From assembly GCA_009785435.1 (NCBI GenBank), contig WQWG01000007.1:1-16209 (forward strand): DNA of 16,209 bases, read 5' to 3'. The notes beneath the pieces were generated by a model. The model made no database searches and was not told the DNA's origin. It saw only the letters and a list, made by a program, of their open reading frames with translations. A program made the position numbers and the translations under genes. Positions 1 through 6,630 of this stretch are shown here, piece after piece (positions within the stretch are counted from its first letter, which is position 1; every line of letters begins with the position of its first letter). This DNA is from Clostridiales bacterium (GTDB lineage Bacteria; Bacillota; Clostridia; Peptostreptococcales; Anaerovoracaceae).

Positions 1-539
1 ACGCTTACGCTTGGGCAGATGCAAGCGCCACTTCCTAAAAAAACGCCCTCTCCAAGTGATGCAAATCCGGTTATGTCGCAAAAATGGCTGATCGTGCATC
101 CGTCTCCGATTTTGGAATCATGTGAGCAAACAGCGTTTACGTCCACGGCGACAAAATTGCCCAAAGTAACGTCCGTGGTAATCTTTGATCCGGGACACAA
201 GACGACGTTTATGCCCATTTTGCTGGTTCTTCCTATGTATGCCGTCGGGTGTATGAGGTTGATAAAGTTGGCACCGTCCTCAAGGAACTTTCTGCCGATC
301 GCTAATTTTGTTTTCGGGTCGCCGATCGCGCATAGATAGACATACGCATCGCTTATTGTATGGTCTTTTATGGTGTCAACCACTTGATATTCATAGGAAT
401 AGTGATCGAGCGCTTTCAGGTTGTCGTCTAGAAATCCTCCGATTTCCCAGTCGGCCTGACCTGCTTCCTGAATGTCTCTTGCATATTCGAGAACTTCCCT
501 GCCGAAGCCTCCCGCTCCGATGATCAGCAATTTTTTCAT
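1..539 (-). CDS. PglD/NeuD-type sugar O/N-acetyltransferase (3' end cut by window)
   Basis: Reading leftwards from an ATG at 539, the frame stays open to the window edge (179 residues). The N terminus is a Rossmann-like nucleotide-sugar binding part with GAGGFGRE at residues 8-15. A left-handed beta-helix of hexapeptide repeats follows (about 98-179: HPTAYIG, GSKI, VTLGNFV, SKIGDGCTI, FLGSGACI). H140-D141 in the segment VCSHDSKIGD lies where the family has its catalytic histidine. The family (PglD, NeuD, EpsM) acetylates an amino or hydroxyl group on a UDP-sugar using acetyl-CoA, in the cytoplasm. Members are usually about 210 residues, so some 30 C-terminal residues lie outside. The start is one base after the stop of the phosphoglycosyl transferase, with GAGGTG just before it, the same gene pair as pglC-pglD and epsL-epsM. 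An aminotransferase would be expected further left. The exact sugar cannot be read from the sequence. Confidence 0.88.
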   Translation of the reverse strand, partial: MKKLLIIGAGGFGREVLEYARDIQEAGQADWEIGGFLDDNLKALDHYSYEYQVVDTIKDHTISDAYVYLCAIGDPKTKLAIGRKFLEDGANFINLIHPTAYIGRTSKMGINVVLCPGSKITTDVTLGNFVAVDVNAVCSHDSKIGDGCTISHFCDITGFASLGEGVFLGSGACICPSVS

Positions 540-540
540 T

Positions 541-1161
541 TTACACCTCTGATTTTTTGATATGGTCTATAAACGATTCCATCGTCGCATGGTTCTCTGC
601 GGTAACATCTTCCCGTTTGAAGACTTTGCCAATTGTAACGAAGAAAATCTTCACATCCTGTACAAAACGCACGTTGTCTACATATTGTATGTCAAACGCA
701 AAGCGTTCATCCCATGTCGCGGCGTTTCTGCCATTGATTTGCGCCAGCCCTGTCAGGCCGGGCTTTACTTCATGCCTGCGTTTTTGACATTCATTATAAT
801 ATGGTAAGTACTGCACGAGCAACGGCCTTGGCCCTACGATGCTCATGTCTCCTTTTAGAATATTATACAATTCCGGCAATTCGTCAAGGCTTGAACTTCT
901 GAGAAATTGGCCGAATTTCGTAAGGCGTGCTTCGTCCGGCAAAAGTTCGCCGTTTTCGTCCCGTGCGTCTGTCATCGTTCTGAATTTGCGCATTGTGAAT
1001 ATCTTTTCATCTTTCCCCGGACGCTGTTGCTTGAACAGCACAGGGCTGCCCAATTTCACTCTGATCAGGATCGCCGTAACCAGAATGAGCGGCGCAAGAA
1101 CAATGAGCGCAATCAACGAAAGCAATATATCTATGAACCTTTTGAAGAATTTTTTATACAT
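541..1161 (-). CDS. PglC/EpsL-type phosphoglycosyl transferase
   Basis: This is a 206-residue monotopic phosphoglycosyl transferase. It moves a sugar phosphate from a UDP-sugar to undecaprenyl phosphate at the inner face of the membrane, the first step of lipid-linked glycan assembly. Residues 12-34 form the hydrophobic re-entrant helix. Further motifs are RKFRTM (58-63), the catalytic Asp-Glu dyad D93-E94 in SSSLDELPEL, GDMSIVGPRPL (104-114) and KPGLTGLAQINGR. The length matches the short, PglC-like subfamily rather than the long WbaP/WecA-like forms. The first 8 bases overlap the end of the HipA-like kinase gene, so the two are probably translated in coupling, and the acetyltransferase follows after one base. 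The pairing with a PglD-like enzyme suggests a diacetamido-sugar such as bacillosamine, but this is inference. Confidence 0.92.
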   Translation of the reverse strand: MYKKFFKRFIDILLSLIALIVLAPLILVTAILIRVKLGSPVLFKQQRPGKDEKIFTMRKFRTMTDARDENGELLPDEARLTKFGQFLRSSSLDELPELYNILKGDMSIVGPRPLLVQYLPYYNECQKRRHEVKPGLTGLAQINGRNAATWDERFAFDIQYVDNVRFVQDVKIFFVTIGKVFKREDVTAENHATMESFIDHIKKSEV

Positions 1162-2407
1162 GATCCAATATCCTTATCATCTCAATCGCCTTTACGATCC
1201 ACGCCAAAGCACCATCGAAACGATACCCGGTGAAGCCTGCTGTGTTTAGAATATCTGCAATCTCATCTTTTGTGATGGACAAATCGAGCAATCGAGCCAT
1301 AGGAACGCCATCCGTCGCCATCTCTTTGACATAATCCCAATACGTTCCGGCGTAGCCAAAGGTGGTGGCGTATTGGATTGGATGATTTACCGCTTCGCGT
1401 ACCATTTCTTCCGTATCCTCATAAAACAGGCTTCTGCCATTGTCATAAAGCGGATAAAAGGATTCACCCGTCGCTGTCATTTTAATGGCAATGTTGGACA
1501 AATGGCGATCGTCCTGCCGCGTGATAAAGTCCAGCAAAATCATACGCGCGATGTCATCGCGATATTGCGGCCGGACAGAAATCAAGTTCTGATATTCGTT
1601 ATCTGAACGCGCACCCTCAAACAGGCGGCGAAAGTGTACAATGTATTCCTTTGAAAAGTCATATCGAAATGCTGAAAACACCGTGTCTTTATCCACACGA
1701 TACGCCGGACAACAGGGGATTCCGAGCCTTTCTGCCAGCAGATACACCGCCACCTCAGATTCCACATCCGTCGTCAGCGGACTGATTCGCTGCTTATAGA
1801 TACCATACCGTCCCTCGTATACGCCGTAACGTTTGATGTTATAGCCCTCCGGCGTGTCAAGCGAGTCTCCCACGAGGTCAATGCACTGATGAAACACCGA
1901 ATCAAACACAGCGGTCATGGTGGCTTCCAGTGTTTCGTCTTTGCTGTGTGCAATCCACAGCAAGTCTTTTGGATGAATGCCTCGTGTGATTTCGGCAATC
2001 TGTAACACGTCATAATGCGATAAACCACAACGGAACAAAATGCGTTCGATATCCCGCCGATCACGGTTGACCAGCCGCTCTGATAAAAACTCGTGGAATT
2101 GCTCCTGCGTCCACTTGTCTGCGCCGTTGGTGTAAAGCGCGACAACTTCGTTATAGCGCGAAGAAGTGAATGTCACAGTGTTTGTGCCATCGATCACGCC
2201 AATTACGTCATTGTCCCACTTGAGGTATCGTGCGGAATGGTCTTGTTTCATCCGCCCATCAACGGGCTTTGGCACATCAACGGGGATTTGATAATTACGT
2301 CCACGCTGCACCACACCAGGGATTTTTCCCTGCGCGCAAAGCAAGCGCACACGGCGATCTGAAATTCCCCATTGTGCTGCCGCTTGTTTCGTTGTGATGT
2401 AATCCAT
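1154..2407 (-). CDS. HTH-HipA-like kinase fusion protein
   Basis: A 417-residue protein. Residues 3-42 are an excisionase/MerR-like winged helix-turn-helix (ITTKQAAAQWGISDRRVRLL, then a turn with GRNYQIP). After a linker, the region from about 190 on resembles the HipA kinase fold. K205 in IYKQRIS is a candidate ATP-binding lysine, RQDDRHLSN (297-305) carries the catalytic-loop Asp and Asn, and YDNGRS (321-326) holds the metal-binding Asp in the position of a DFG motif. HipA kinases phosphorylate proteins such as glutamyl-tRNA synthetase and are normally held in check by a separate HipB repressor. Here no hipB lies next to it, and the HTH is fused to the kinase itself. The start has AAGGGG nine bases upstream. 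It is first in an operon with glycan genes. I recall such fusions from clostridial genomes; the substrate is unknown. Confidence 0.8.
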   Translation of the reverse strand: MDYITTKQAAAQWGISDRRVRLLCAQGKIPGVVQRGRNYQIPVDVPKPVDGRMKQDHSARYLKWDNDVIGVIDGTNTVTFTSSRYNEVVALYTNGADKWTQEQFHEFLSERLVNRDRRDIERILFRCGLSHYDVLQIAEITRGIHPKDLLWIAHSKDETLEATMTAVFDSVFHQCIDLVGDSLDTPEGYNIKRYGVYEGRYGIYKQRISPLTTDVESEVAVYLLAERLGIPCCPAYRVDKDTVFSAFRYDFSKEYIVHFRRLFEGARSDNEYQNLISVRPQYRDDIARMILLDFITRQDDRHLSNIAIKMTATGESFYPLYDNGRSLFYEDTEEMVREAVNHPIQYATTFGYAGTYWDYVKEMATDGVPMARLLDLSITKDEIADILNTAGFTGYRFDGALAWIVKAIEMIRILDHV

Positions 2408-2440
2408 AGCCGTTATCCCCTTGCTTTTAATGTTACCACC

Positions 2441-2469
2441 AGAATAACGCGCAATCGGAATAATGTCAA
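2441..2469 (-). promoter_or_regulatory. Promoter of the kinase-glycan operon
   Basis: On the minus strand a perfect -35 box TTGACA (2469-2464) is followed by a 17-base spacer and a -10 box TATTCT (2446-2441). This places transcription start near 2434, about 27 bases before the ATG of the HipA-like gene. The -35 box lies in the middle of an inverted repeat. Confidence 0.7.
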
Positions 2470-2484
2470 GCGCATTGTTCCGAT
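2454..2484. promoter_or_regulatory. Inverted repeat over the -35 box (candidate operator)
   Basis: ATCGGAATAATG (2454-2465) and CATTGTTCCGAT (2473-2484) are inverted with one mismatch in 12 and a 7-base centre. The -35 box of the minus-strand operon sits across the left arm and centre, so a dimer bound here would block RNA polymerase. A terminator for the upstream cvpA gene is the alternative, but no T-run follows either arm. Confidence 0.55.
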
Positions 2485-2517
2485 GCCTGTCTATGTTACG
2501 CTCTTGTCTAAAAGTAG

Positions 2518-3156
2518 TTAAAAAAGAAAATCACGAAAAACCAGCGCCAAGAAATTATTGTCATAAAGGCTTCTGGCAAAGAATGAGGAATCAAGCCATC
2601 CGGCTATGGTATCCACAAAGTTCGAATCGAAAAGACCCATCAGAGGAATCATCAGCGCAAGCAATACAAAGACAAGGAAAACGCCTTTAACAAACCCGAA
2701 GACCAGACCAAAAACCCCGTCGATTGCGCCCCGGACGCCCTCTGCATTCTGTTTGGAAAAAGCCAAGACAATCAAAAAGATGACAAACTTTACTGCAAAC
2801 AAGACAATCAAAAAGCTGACGATGGTAAACACAAGATCGGACAAGGCCGTGCTTGCAGCATCCGTCGCTTGCCTGATCAAAGAATCGACTGTATCTTGCA
2901 ACATTCTTGGAAAGTCAGATGATAAATTGCCACTGCCGGAAGCGCCTGTAAATCGCTCCGACAAAGCGCTATGTACCACATCGTAAAGCCCGGTATTGGA
3001 AATCAAAAAACCCTTCATCCTCGGTGTCCATACAAACGCGCAAATGATCGCTACGATCCAGCCAAGCGTATGAAAAAACGTCCATACAAACCCGGCACGA
3101 TACCCGGACACCATCGATAATATTAATATAACTGCAACCAAAATATCAAGAATCAT
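2518..3156 (-). CDS. cvpA: CvpA family membrane protein
   Basis: A 212-residue, very hydrophobic protein with about four to five transmembrane segments (near 1-15, 23-42, 105-133 and 145-175). The opening MILDILVAVILILSMVSGYR and the GxxxG-type helix around GAIDGVFGLVFGFVKGVFL are typical of the CvpA/colicin V production family. The central stretch, about residues 48-95, is polar. In E. coli, CvpA is needed for colicin V export and for envelope tolerance; its biochemical role is unresolved, and the Gram-positive homologues are even less defined. There is no clear Shine-Dalgarno before this ATG (GGGTTTGGGTT precedes it), but the start fits the family. It is divergent from the gene at 3284. The 110 bases to the next minus-strand gene hold that gene's promoter and no visible terminator. 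Confidence 0.85.
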   Translation of the reverse strand: MILDILVAVILILSMVSGYRAGFVWTFFHTLGWIVAIICAFVWTPRMKGFLISNTGLYDVVHSALSERFTGASGSGNLSSDFPRMLQDTVDSLIRQATDAASTALSDLVFTIVSFLIVLFAVKFVIFLIVLAFSKQNAEGVRGAIDGVFGLVFGFVKGVFLVFVLLALMIPLMGLFDSNFVDTIAGWLDSSFFARSLYDNNFLALVFRDFLF

Positions 3157-3190
3157 AACCCAAACCCATACAATCCAAATGGCCTGTCGT

Positions 3191-3213
3191 CAGGCGAGAA
3201 AATAACTCGCCTG
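3191..3213. promoter_or_regulatory. Perfect 8-base hairpin between divergent genes
   Basis: CAGGCGAG (3191-3198) and CTCGCCTG (3206-3213) form a perfect stem with the 7-base loop AAAATAA. It lies midway between the divergent cvpA and the gene at 3284. No T-run follows on either strand, so it is more likely an operator or a leader hairpin of the cvpA transcript than a terminator. Confidence 0.5.
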
Positions 3214-3242
3214 TAGAATACGAACCCTAAAACTTTCATATA

Positions 3243-3248
3243 TATAAT
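3243..3248 (+). promoter_or_regulatory. -10 box for the gene at 3284
   Basis: A perfect TATAAT lies 35 bases upstream of the ATG at 3284. The position of the -35 box (around 3220-3225, ACGAAC) is poor, so an activator or an alternative start may be involved. Confidence 0.4.
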
Positions 3249-3283
3249 ACAGGCAATCTGTTCAAAAATCAAGGAGGAGCTTT

Positions 3284-4195
3284 ATGGGATATGATAAATA
3301 CGCGGCACATTTCGTTATGCTGGAAGGACAAAGCACCATTTTTGCGCTGCGCGATGCATTGCCCGTAAAAGGGCACATTAAAATAGAAACCGGTAATGGC
3401 AAAGGAGCCATGCGGGTCGTTGTTCAAAATATGCAGTATTACGAAAAGGGGCCGTACATCTATAAACTGATTTTGTTCGGTAAGAAGAAAGAGCGGACGA
3501 TCCATAAAATTATGGGAACCGTAAACATAAACAAGCAAGGAAGCGGAGAAACCTATCTGAGATTTAACCCACTCGACATCGATGGAAAAGGCAACCCAAT
3601 TTCTGCTTACAATGCCGCAATCATCGTTGCAGTTTCTCTAAAAAACGAAAAGGAGTCACTACACCCGATCCTAAAGGGCGAAATCATTACGCAAGACCCG
3701 GAGACAGACGTAACAGAAGAAGCACTTGAAGTCGAAACAGAAAATTTCGCGCAATTCGCGCAAGAAGAAAGCTTCACGAAGCAAGAGCCCATCGCACAAC
3801 CGAAGAGGGTTTTTAGCGATTTCTACAACAAATTTTTAATCGATTCCTGCGATCGATGTGTTCGAATGTCACGATATTACGACGATATCACACCGTTTAA
3901 AACAGACTTGACCAGAGCCCGGTGGAAAAAAATCGTCAATGTGGGGAATCTGCCGATCGTATCGCCGGGCGCGTATTACTTTGCAACGAAATACAGGCAC
4001 TACATTTTCGGGATCACAGAGAAACGGTGTTATCTCGGAATCCCGGGCAGGATGATGAAAGAAGAGCAACCTGACGGCGGGGAATCAGGATTCGTATACT
4101 GGCAGCCGATCGTAGGCGCAAGCCATTCCGACGATGCTTACGGATATTGGATTGCAGCCATCAATATGGAAAACGGAGACATTGAAGAAGTGTAA
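3284..4195 (+). CDS. Two-domain protein of unknown function
   Basis: A 303-residue soluble protein without signal peptide or membrane segments. The start follows AAGGAGGAG at ideal distance. Residues 1-125 look beta-rich and compact. Residues 130-172 are an acidic, low-complexity linker rich in Glu and Thr. Residues 180-303 form a second domain with a CDRC pair (SCDRCVRM) and a run of aromatic-Gly motifs (YYFATKYRHYIFG, YLGIPGRM, GFVYWQP, DAYGYWIAAI). The C-terminal pattern (LG-PG, then GF-Y, then GYW) resembles a domain I remember from clostridial hypothetical proteins (DUF6128-like), which remains a recollection to be tested by profile search. It stands alone on the plus strand, 97 bases ahead of tadA. 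No function can be assigned. Confidence 0.75.
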   Translation: MGYDKYAAHFVMLEGQSTIFALRDALPVKGHIKIETGNGKGAMRVVVQNMQYYEKGPYIYKLILFGKKKERTIHKIMGTVNINKQGSGETYLRFNPLDIDGKGNPISAYNAAIIVAVSLKNEKESLHPILKGEIITQDPETDVTEEALEVETENFAQFAQEESFTKQEPIAQPKRVFSDFYNKFLIDSCDRCVRMSRYYDDITPFKTDLTRARWKKIVNVGNLPIVSPGAYYFATKYRHYIFGITEKRCYLGIPGRMMKEEQPDGGESGFVYWQPIVGASHSDDAYGYWIAAINMENGDIEEV

Positions 4196-4257
4196 CAACG
4201 GGTTCATTCATGCCCTCTTGTTCTGCGAAAAAATTCCGCTGCCGTTGCATCAGAAGA

Positions 4258-4284
4258 TTGCGCAATGCGATAAAATGTGATACT
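4258..4284 (+). promoter_or_regulatory. Putative extended -10 promoter of tadA
   Basis: TGTGATACT at 4276-4284 fits an extended -10 element, with TTGCGC (4258-4263) as a -35 box at a short 15-base spacing. Transcription would begin near 4291, right at the annotated ATG at 4293, which has no Shine-Dalgarno. That would make the mRNA almost leaderless. Confidence 0.35.
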
Positions 4285-4292
4285 ATGTTTGG

Positions 4293-4763
4293 ATGTACGA
4301 TGAAATGATGTCAGAGGCACTTGCGGAAGCTCGCAAAGCCGAAAGCCTCGGAGAAGTTCCCGTCGGAGCAGTCATCGAAAAAGACGGCGTAATCATCGGC
4401 AGGGGGCATAACTTAACAGAAACACTGAAAGACCCTACAGCCCACGCCGAGATGATCGCAATCCGAAACGCAGCCAAAGAACTGGGCGGCTGGAGGTTAT
4501 TGGGATGCAATCTTTATGTAACCTGTGAACCTTGCGCAATGTGTGCCGGTGCCATCGTGTTGGCCAGAATCAAAAAGGCCTATATCGGCACAATGGATCC
4601 AAAATCGGGCGCATGCGGTTCTGTTTTTAATATCATACAAGAACAACGATTAAACCACTATGTAGAAATTGAAGCCGGCATCATGCAGCAAGAATGCGAA
4701 CGCACGATGAAGGACTTTTTTAAGAAACGAAGGAAAAAAAACACGGAGGAATTTCATACATGA
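4293..4763 (+). CDS. tadA: tRNA adenosine(34) deaminase TadA
   Basis: A 156-residue zinc-dependent deaminase that converts A34 to inosine in the anticodon of tRNA-Arg(ACG), letting it read several arginine codons. The zinc and catalytic residues are plain: H51-A-E53 (proton shuttle E53) and the P80-C81-x-x-C84 motif. GEVPVGAV (20-27) and the tail ECERTMKDFFKKRRKKK are typical of TadA. ATG 4293 gives MYDEMMSEAL; the in-frame ATG at 4305 aligns with the beginning of Bacillus TadA's conserved core and is also possible. No good ribosome binding site stands before either. The stop overlaps the next gene by four bases (ATGA), so the two are co-translated. Confidence 0.95.
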   Translation: MYDEMMSEALAEARKAESLGEVPVGAVIEKDGVIIGRGHNLTETLKDPTAHAEMIAIRNAAKELGGWRLLGCNLYVTCEPCAMCAGAIVLARIKKAYIGTMDPKSGACGSVFNIIQEQRLNHYVEIEAGIMQQECERTMKDFFKKRRKKNTEEFHT

Positions 4764-5617
4764 GAAGACTTGGCCTTGTCGCCGTTACACTTATGCTGAC
4801 ACTCATTGTTCAGACAGCGGCGGTATTTGCAGTAAATTTACAAATTGTTGACAGCCACCCGAGAGACGGTGCTACGGGTGTTCACCCGATAAACGCCGGG
4901 ATAAAAGTATATTTTGACCGAGACGTATCCAGCGCAAGAGAAATCGCATCAAATGCCTATCAATTCGTGATCACAAATCCGGACGGTGAACGGCCTCCCG
5001 TTCGAGTCCTTTACGACCCAAACAACCCGGAGATGGTTCTGGTTGTCCTAATGGAGGAACTATCGCAGGATACGGAGTATACGCTCACGATATCGGGCGA
5101 CTTTCGGACTACGCAAGGAAATTTCCTTGGCGATGACTATGTCATAAGATTCACGACAAGAGACATGCAAAGAGATATGAACATCAGCATCGCGATGATG
5201 CTTGTATTCTTGGTTGTCATTATGTTTGTCACCTCGAGGCAAGCGAAGCACAAGGCACAAAAAGAAGCCGAAGAAAAAGCAGGCGGAAAAGTCAATCCAT
5301 ATAAGGTTTCAAAGCAAACCGGAAAATCGGTTACTGACATCGTTGCAAAAGCTGAAAAACAAAAGAGAAAAAGAGAAGAAGCGGAAGCCAAGCTAAAAGC
5401 AGGATACGCCGATCAAGACGACGATGACGACGACGAATTTGAAGAAGACAACGACAACCATCAAGTGCAGGGGCCAAGACCCATCTCTGCATTCAGCACA
5501 TACAGATCCGGTAAAAAAGCAAAAGCGGAAGCGGCGGCCAAGAAGAAAGCGCAAGCCGGAACAACCCACCCAAAAAAGCAATCCGGAAAAGCAAAAAATA
5601 AAAATAAGAAAAAGTAG
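4760..5617 (+). CDS. Membrane-anchored Ig-like (Big_5) protein with charged tail
   Basis: A 285-residue protein with a signal peptide or N-terminal anchor (MRRLGLVAVTLMLTLIVQTA, cut likely after the Ala-rich VFA at 22-24). Residues 29-133 are an SbsA/Big_5-type Ig-like domain: DSHPRDGATGVHPINAGIKV opens it, VYFDRDV and TEYTLTISGDF sit mid-domain, VIRFTT closes it. A transmembrane helix (142-158) follows. The remaining 125 residues would then be cytoplasmic: a coiled-coil-prone Lys/Glu stretch (161-215), a poly-acidic patch (218-231) and a Lys/Ala-rich end (252-285). It overlaps tadA by four bases and ends in a strong terminator. The family suggests cell-wall or surface protein contact outside; the role of the charged tail is unknown. 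GGAGG lies 11 bases before the ATG. Confidence 0.8.
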   Translation: MRRLGLVAVTLMLTLIVQTAAVFAVNLQIVDSHPRDGATGVHPINAGIKVYFDRDVSSAREIASNAYQFVITNPDGERPPVRVLYDPNNPEMVLVVLMEELSQDTEYTLTISGDFRTTQGNFLGDDYVIRFTTRDMQRDMNISIAMMLVFLVVIMFVTSRQAKHKAQKEAEEKAGGKVNPYKVSKQTGKSVTDIVAKAEKQKRKREEAEAKLKAGYADQDDDDDDEFEEDNDNHQVQGPRPISAFSTYRSGKKAKAEAAAKKKAQAGTTHPKKQSGKAKNKNKKK

Positions 5618-5640
5618 GGGGCAACTGTCCCCCTTTTTTT
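5616..5640 (+). terminator. Rho-independent terminator directly before ispE
   Basis: AGGGGG (5616-5621), loop CAACTGT, CCCCCT (5629-5634), then a run of seven T. The left arm begins within the TAG stop of the Ig-like gene. The end lies only 14 bases before the ispE ATG, so ispE either depends on readthrough or on an internal promoter. Confidence 0.85.
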
Positions 5641-5654
5641 ACAATGGAGGCACA

Positions 5655-6584
5655 ATGAAGCGGCTCAATGTAAAAGCGTACGCAAAAATAAATCTGGCAA
5701 TCGATGTTCTCGGAAAGCTGCCGTCGGGATACCACGAGGTGGCAATGGTGATGCAGCAAATCGAGCTTCACGACAAAGTTTGCGTCAAGTGGATGCCGAA
5801 CAAGCAACAACACACAGAAGAAGCCGACATTATCATCGATCTGAACAGCAACAAAAATTTTCTTCCAAAGGATGAGCGCAACCTTGCGTATCAAGCGGCA
5901 CAGCTGATCATAGACCGCTTTGACATCGGTCAAAAGCTTGGCTCAGGGCAACTGCGGATCGATATCAAAAAACAAATCCCTGTCGGGGCAGGCCTTGGCG
6001 GCGGCAGCGCCGATTGCGCAGCGGTTCTCCATGCGCTCTCAAAAATTTGGAACCTGAACCTCAGCACACAGGAGCTTTGCGATTTAGGTGCCTTACTTGG
6101 AGCGGATGTCCCGTTTTGCATCATGGGACAAGCAGGGCAAACGGCCGCTCTTGCAGAAGGGACAGGAACAAAGCTAACGCCAATACGCGGAATAGACAGT
6201 TGGCTCGTTTTGGCAAAGCCTCCGATAAGCGTTTCAACAGCGGCGGTATACAAAGGGTTTGGCCTACTTGAAGACAAAAATTTTGAAAGACCGGACATCA
6301 AACAGCTCGTATCTGCCATGGATGAAAAAAACTTTGCGATGGCTACAAAAAACATCATCAATATGCTTGAAAATTTCACACGAAACGCGTATGCGGATGT
6401 CATGCTTGCAAAAAACACGCTCATCGCTGAAACATCACCCGCAAAAGCCGTTATGAGCGGAAGTGGGCCAACCATCATCGGATTTTATGAAAATAAGGAA
6501 AAGGCTGAAATTGCATACAGCAAAATGGCTCCATTATATAAAGAAACATTTTTAACCAAAACAATGGATTGCTCTATTGAGTGA
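5655..6584 (+). CDS. ispE: 4-diphosphocytidyl-2-C-methyl-D-erythritol kinase IspE
   Basis: A 309-residue GHMP-family kinase that phosphorylates CDP-methylerythritol at the 2-hydroxyl, a step of the non-mevalonate (MEP) isoprenoid pathway in the cytoplasm. AYAKINLAIDVLGKLPSGYH (9-28) contains the substrate-binding K11. IPVGAGLGGGSADCA (108-122) is the glycine-rich ATP loop. GADVPFC (149-155) brings the catalytic Asp D151. SGSGPTIIGFY near the C terminus is the third GHMP motif. The ATG at 5655 is chosen because GGAGG stands five bases before it and because MKRLNVKAYAKINL is the family's beginning; the frame stays open far upstream without any homology. The length is normal. The gene is followed by a GntR regulator with its own promoter inside the ispE end. 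Confidence 0.96.
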   Translation: MKRLNVKAYAKINLAIDVLGKLPSGYHEVAMVMQQIELHDKVCVKWMPNKQQHTEEADIIIDLNSNKNFLPKDERNLAYQAAQLIIDRFDIGQKLGSGQLRIDIKKQIPVGAGLGGGSADCAAVLHALSKIWNLNLSTQELCDLGALLGADVPFCIMGQAGQTAALAEGTGTKLTPIRGIDSWLVLAKPPISVSTAAVYKGFGLLEDKNFERPDIKQLVSAMDEKNFAMATKNIINMLENFTRNAYADVMLAKNTLIAETSPAKAVMSGSGPTIIGFYENKEKAEIAYSKMAPLYKETFLTKTMDCSIE

Positions 6585-6597
6585 AAGCTGCTACAAT
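6569..6597 (+). promoter_or_regulatory. Promoter of the GntR/FCD regulator
   Basis: TTGCTC (6569-6574), a 17-base spacer and TGC-TACAAT (-10 at 6592-6597, with extended TGn). It overlaps the final codons of ispE and lies 33 bases before the next ATG. Confidence 0.6.
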
Positions 6598-6630
6598 ATA
6601 CCAAAATTCTAAATTCGAGAGGAAAACTTT

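Noticed and set aside
2454..2484. Terminator of cvpA
   Set aside because: The dyad is well formed, but no T-run follows on the minus strand and it surrounds a perfect -35 box, so an operator is the better reading.
5424..5654. Longer ispE frame starting inside the Ig-like gene
   Set aside because: It reads through the terminator and gives residues with no resemblance to IspE; the family start is at 5655 with its own ribosome binding site.
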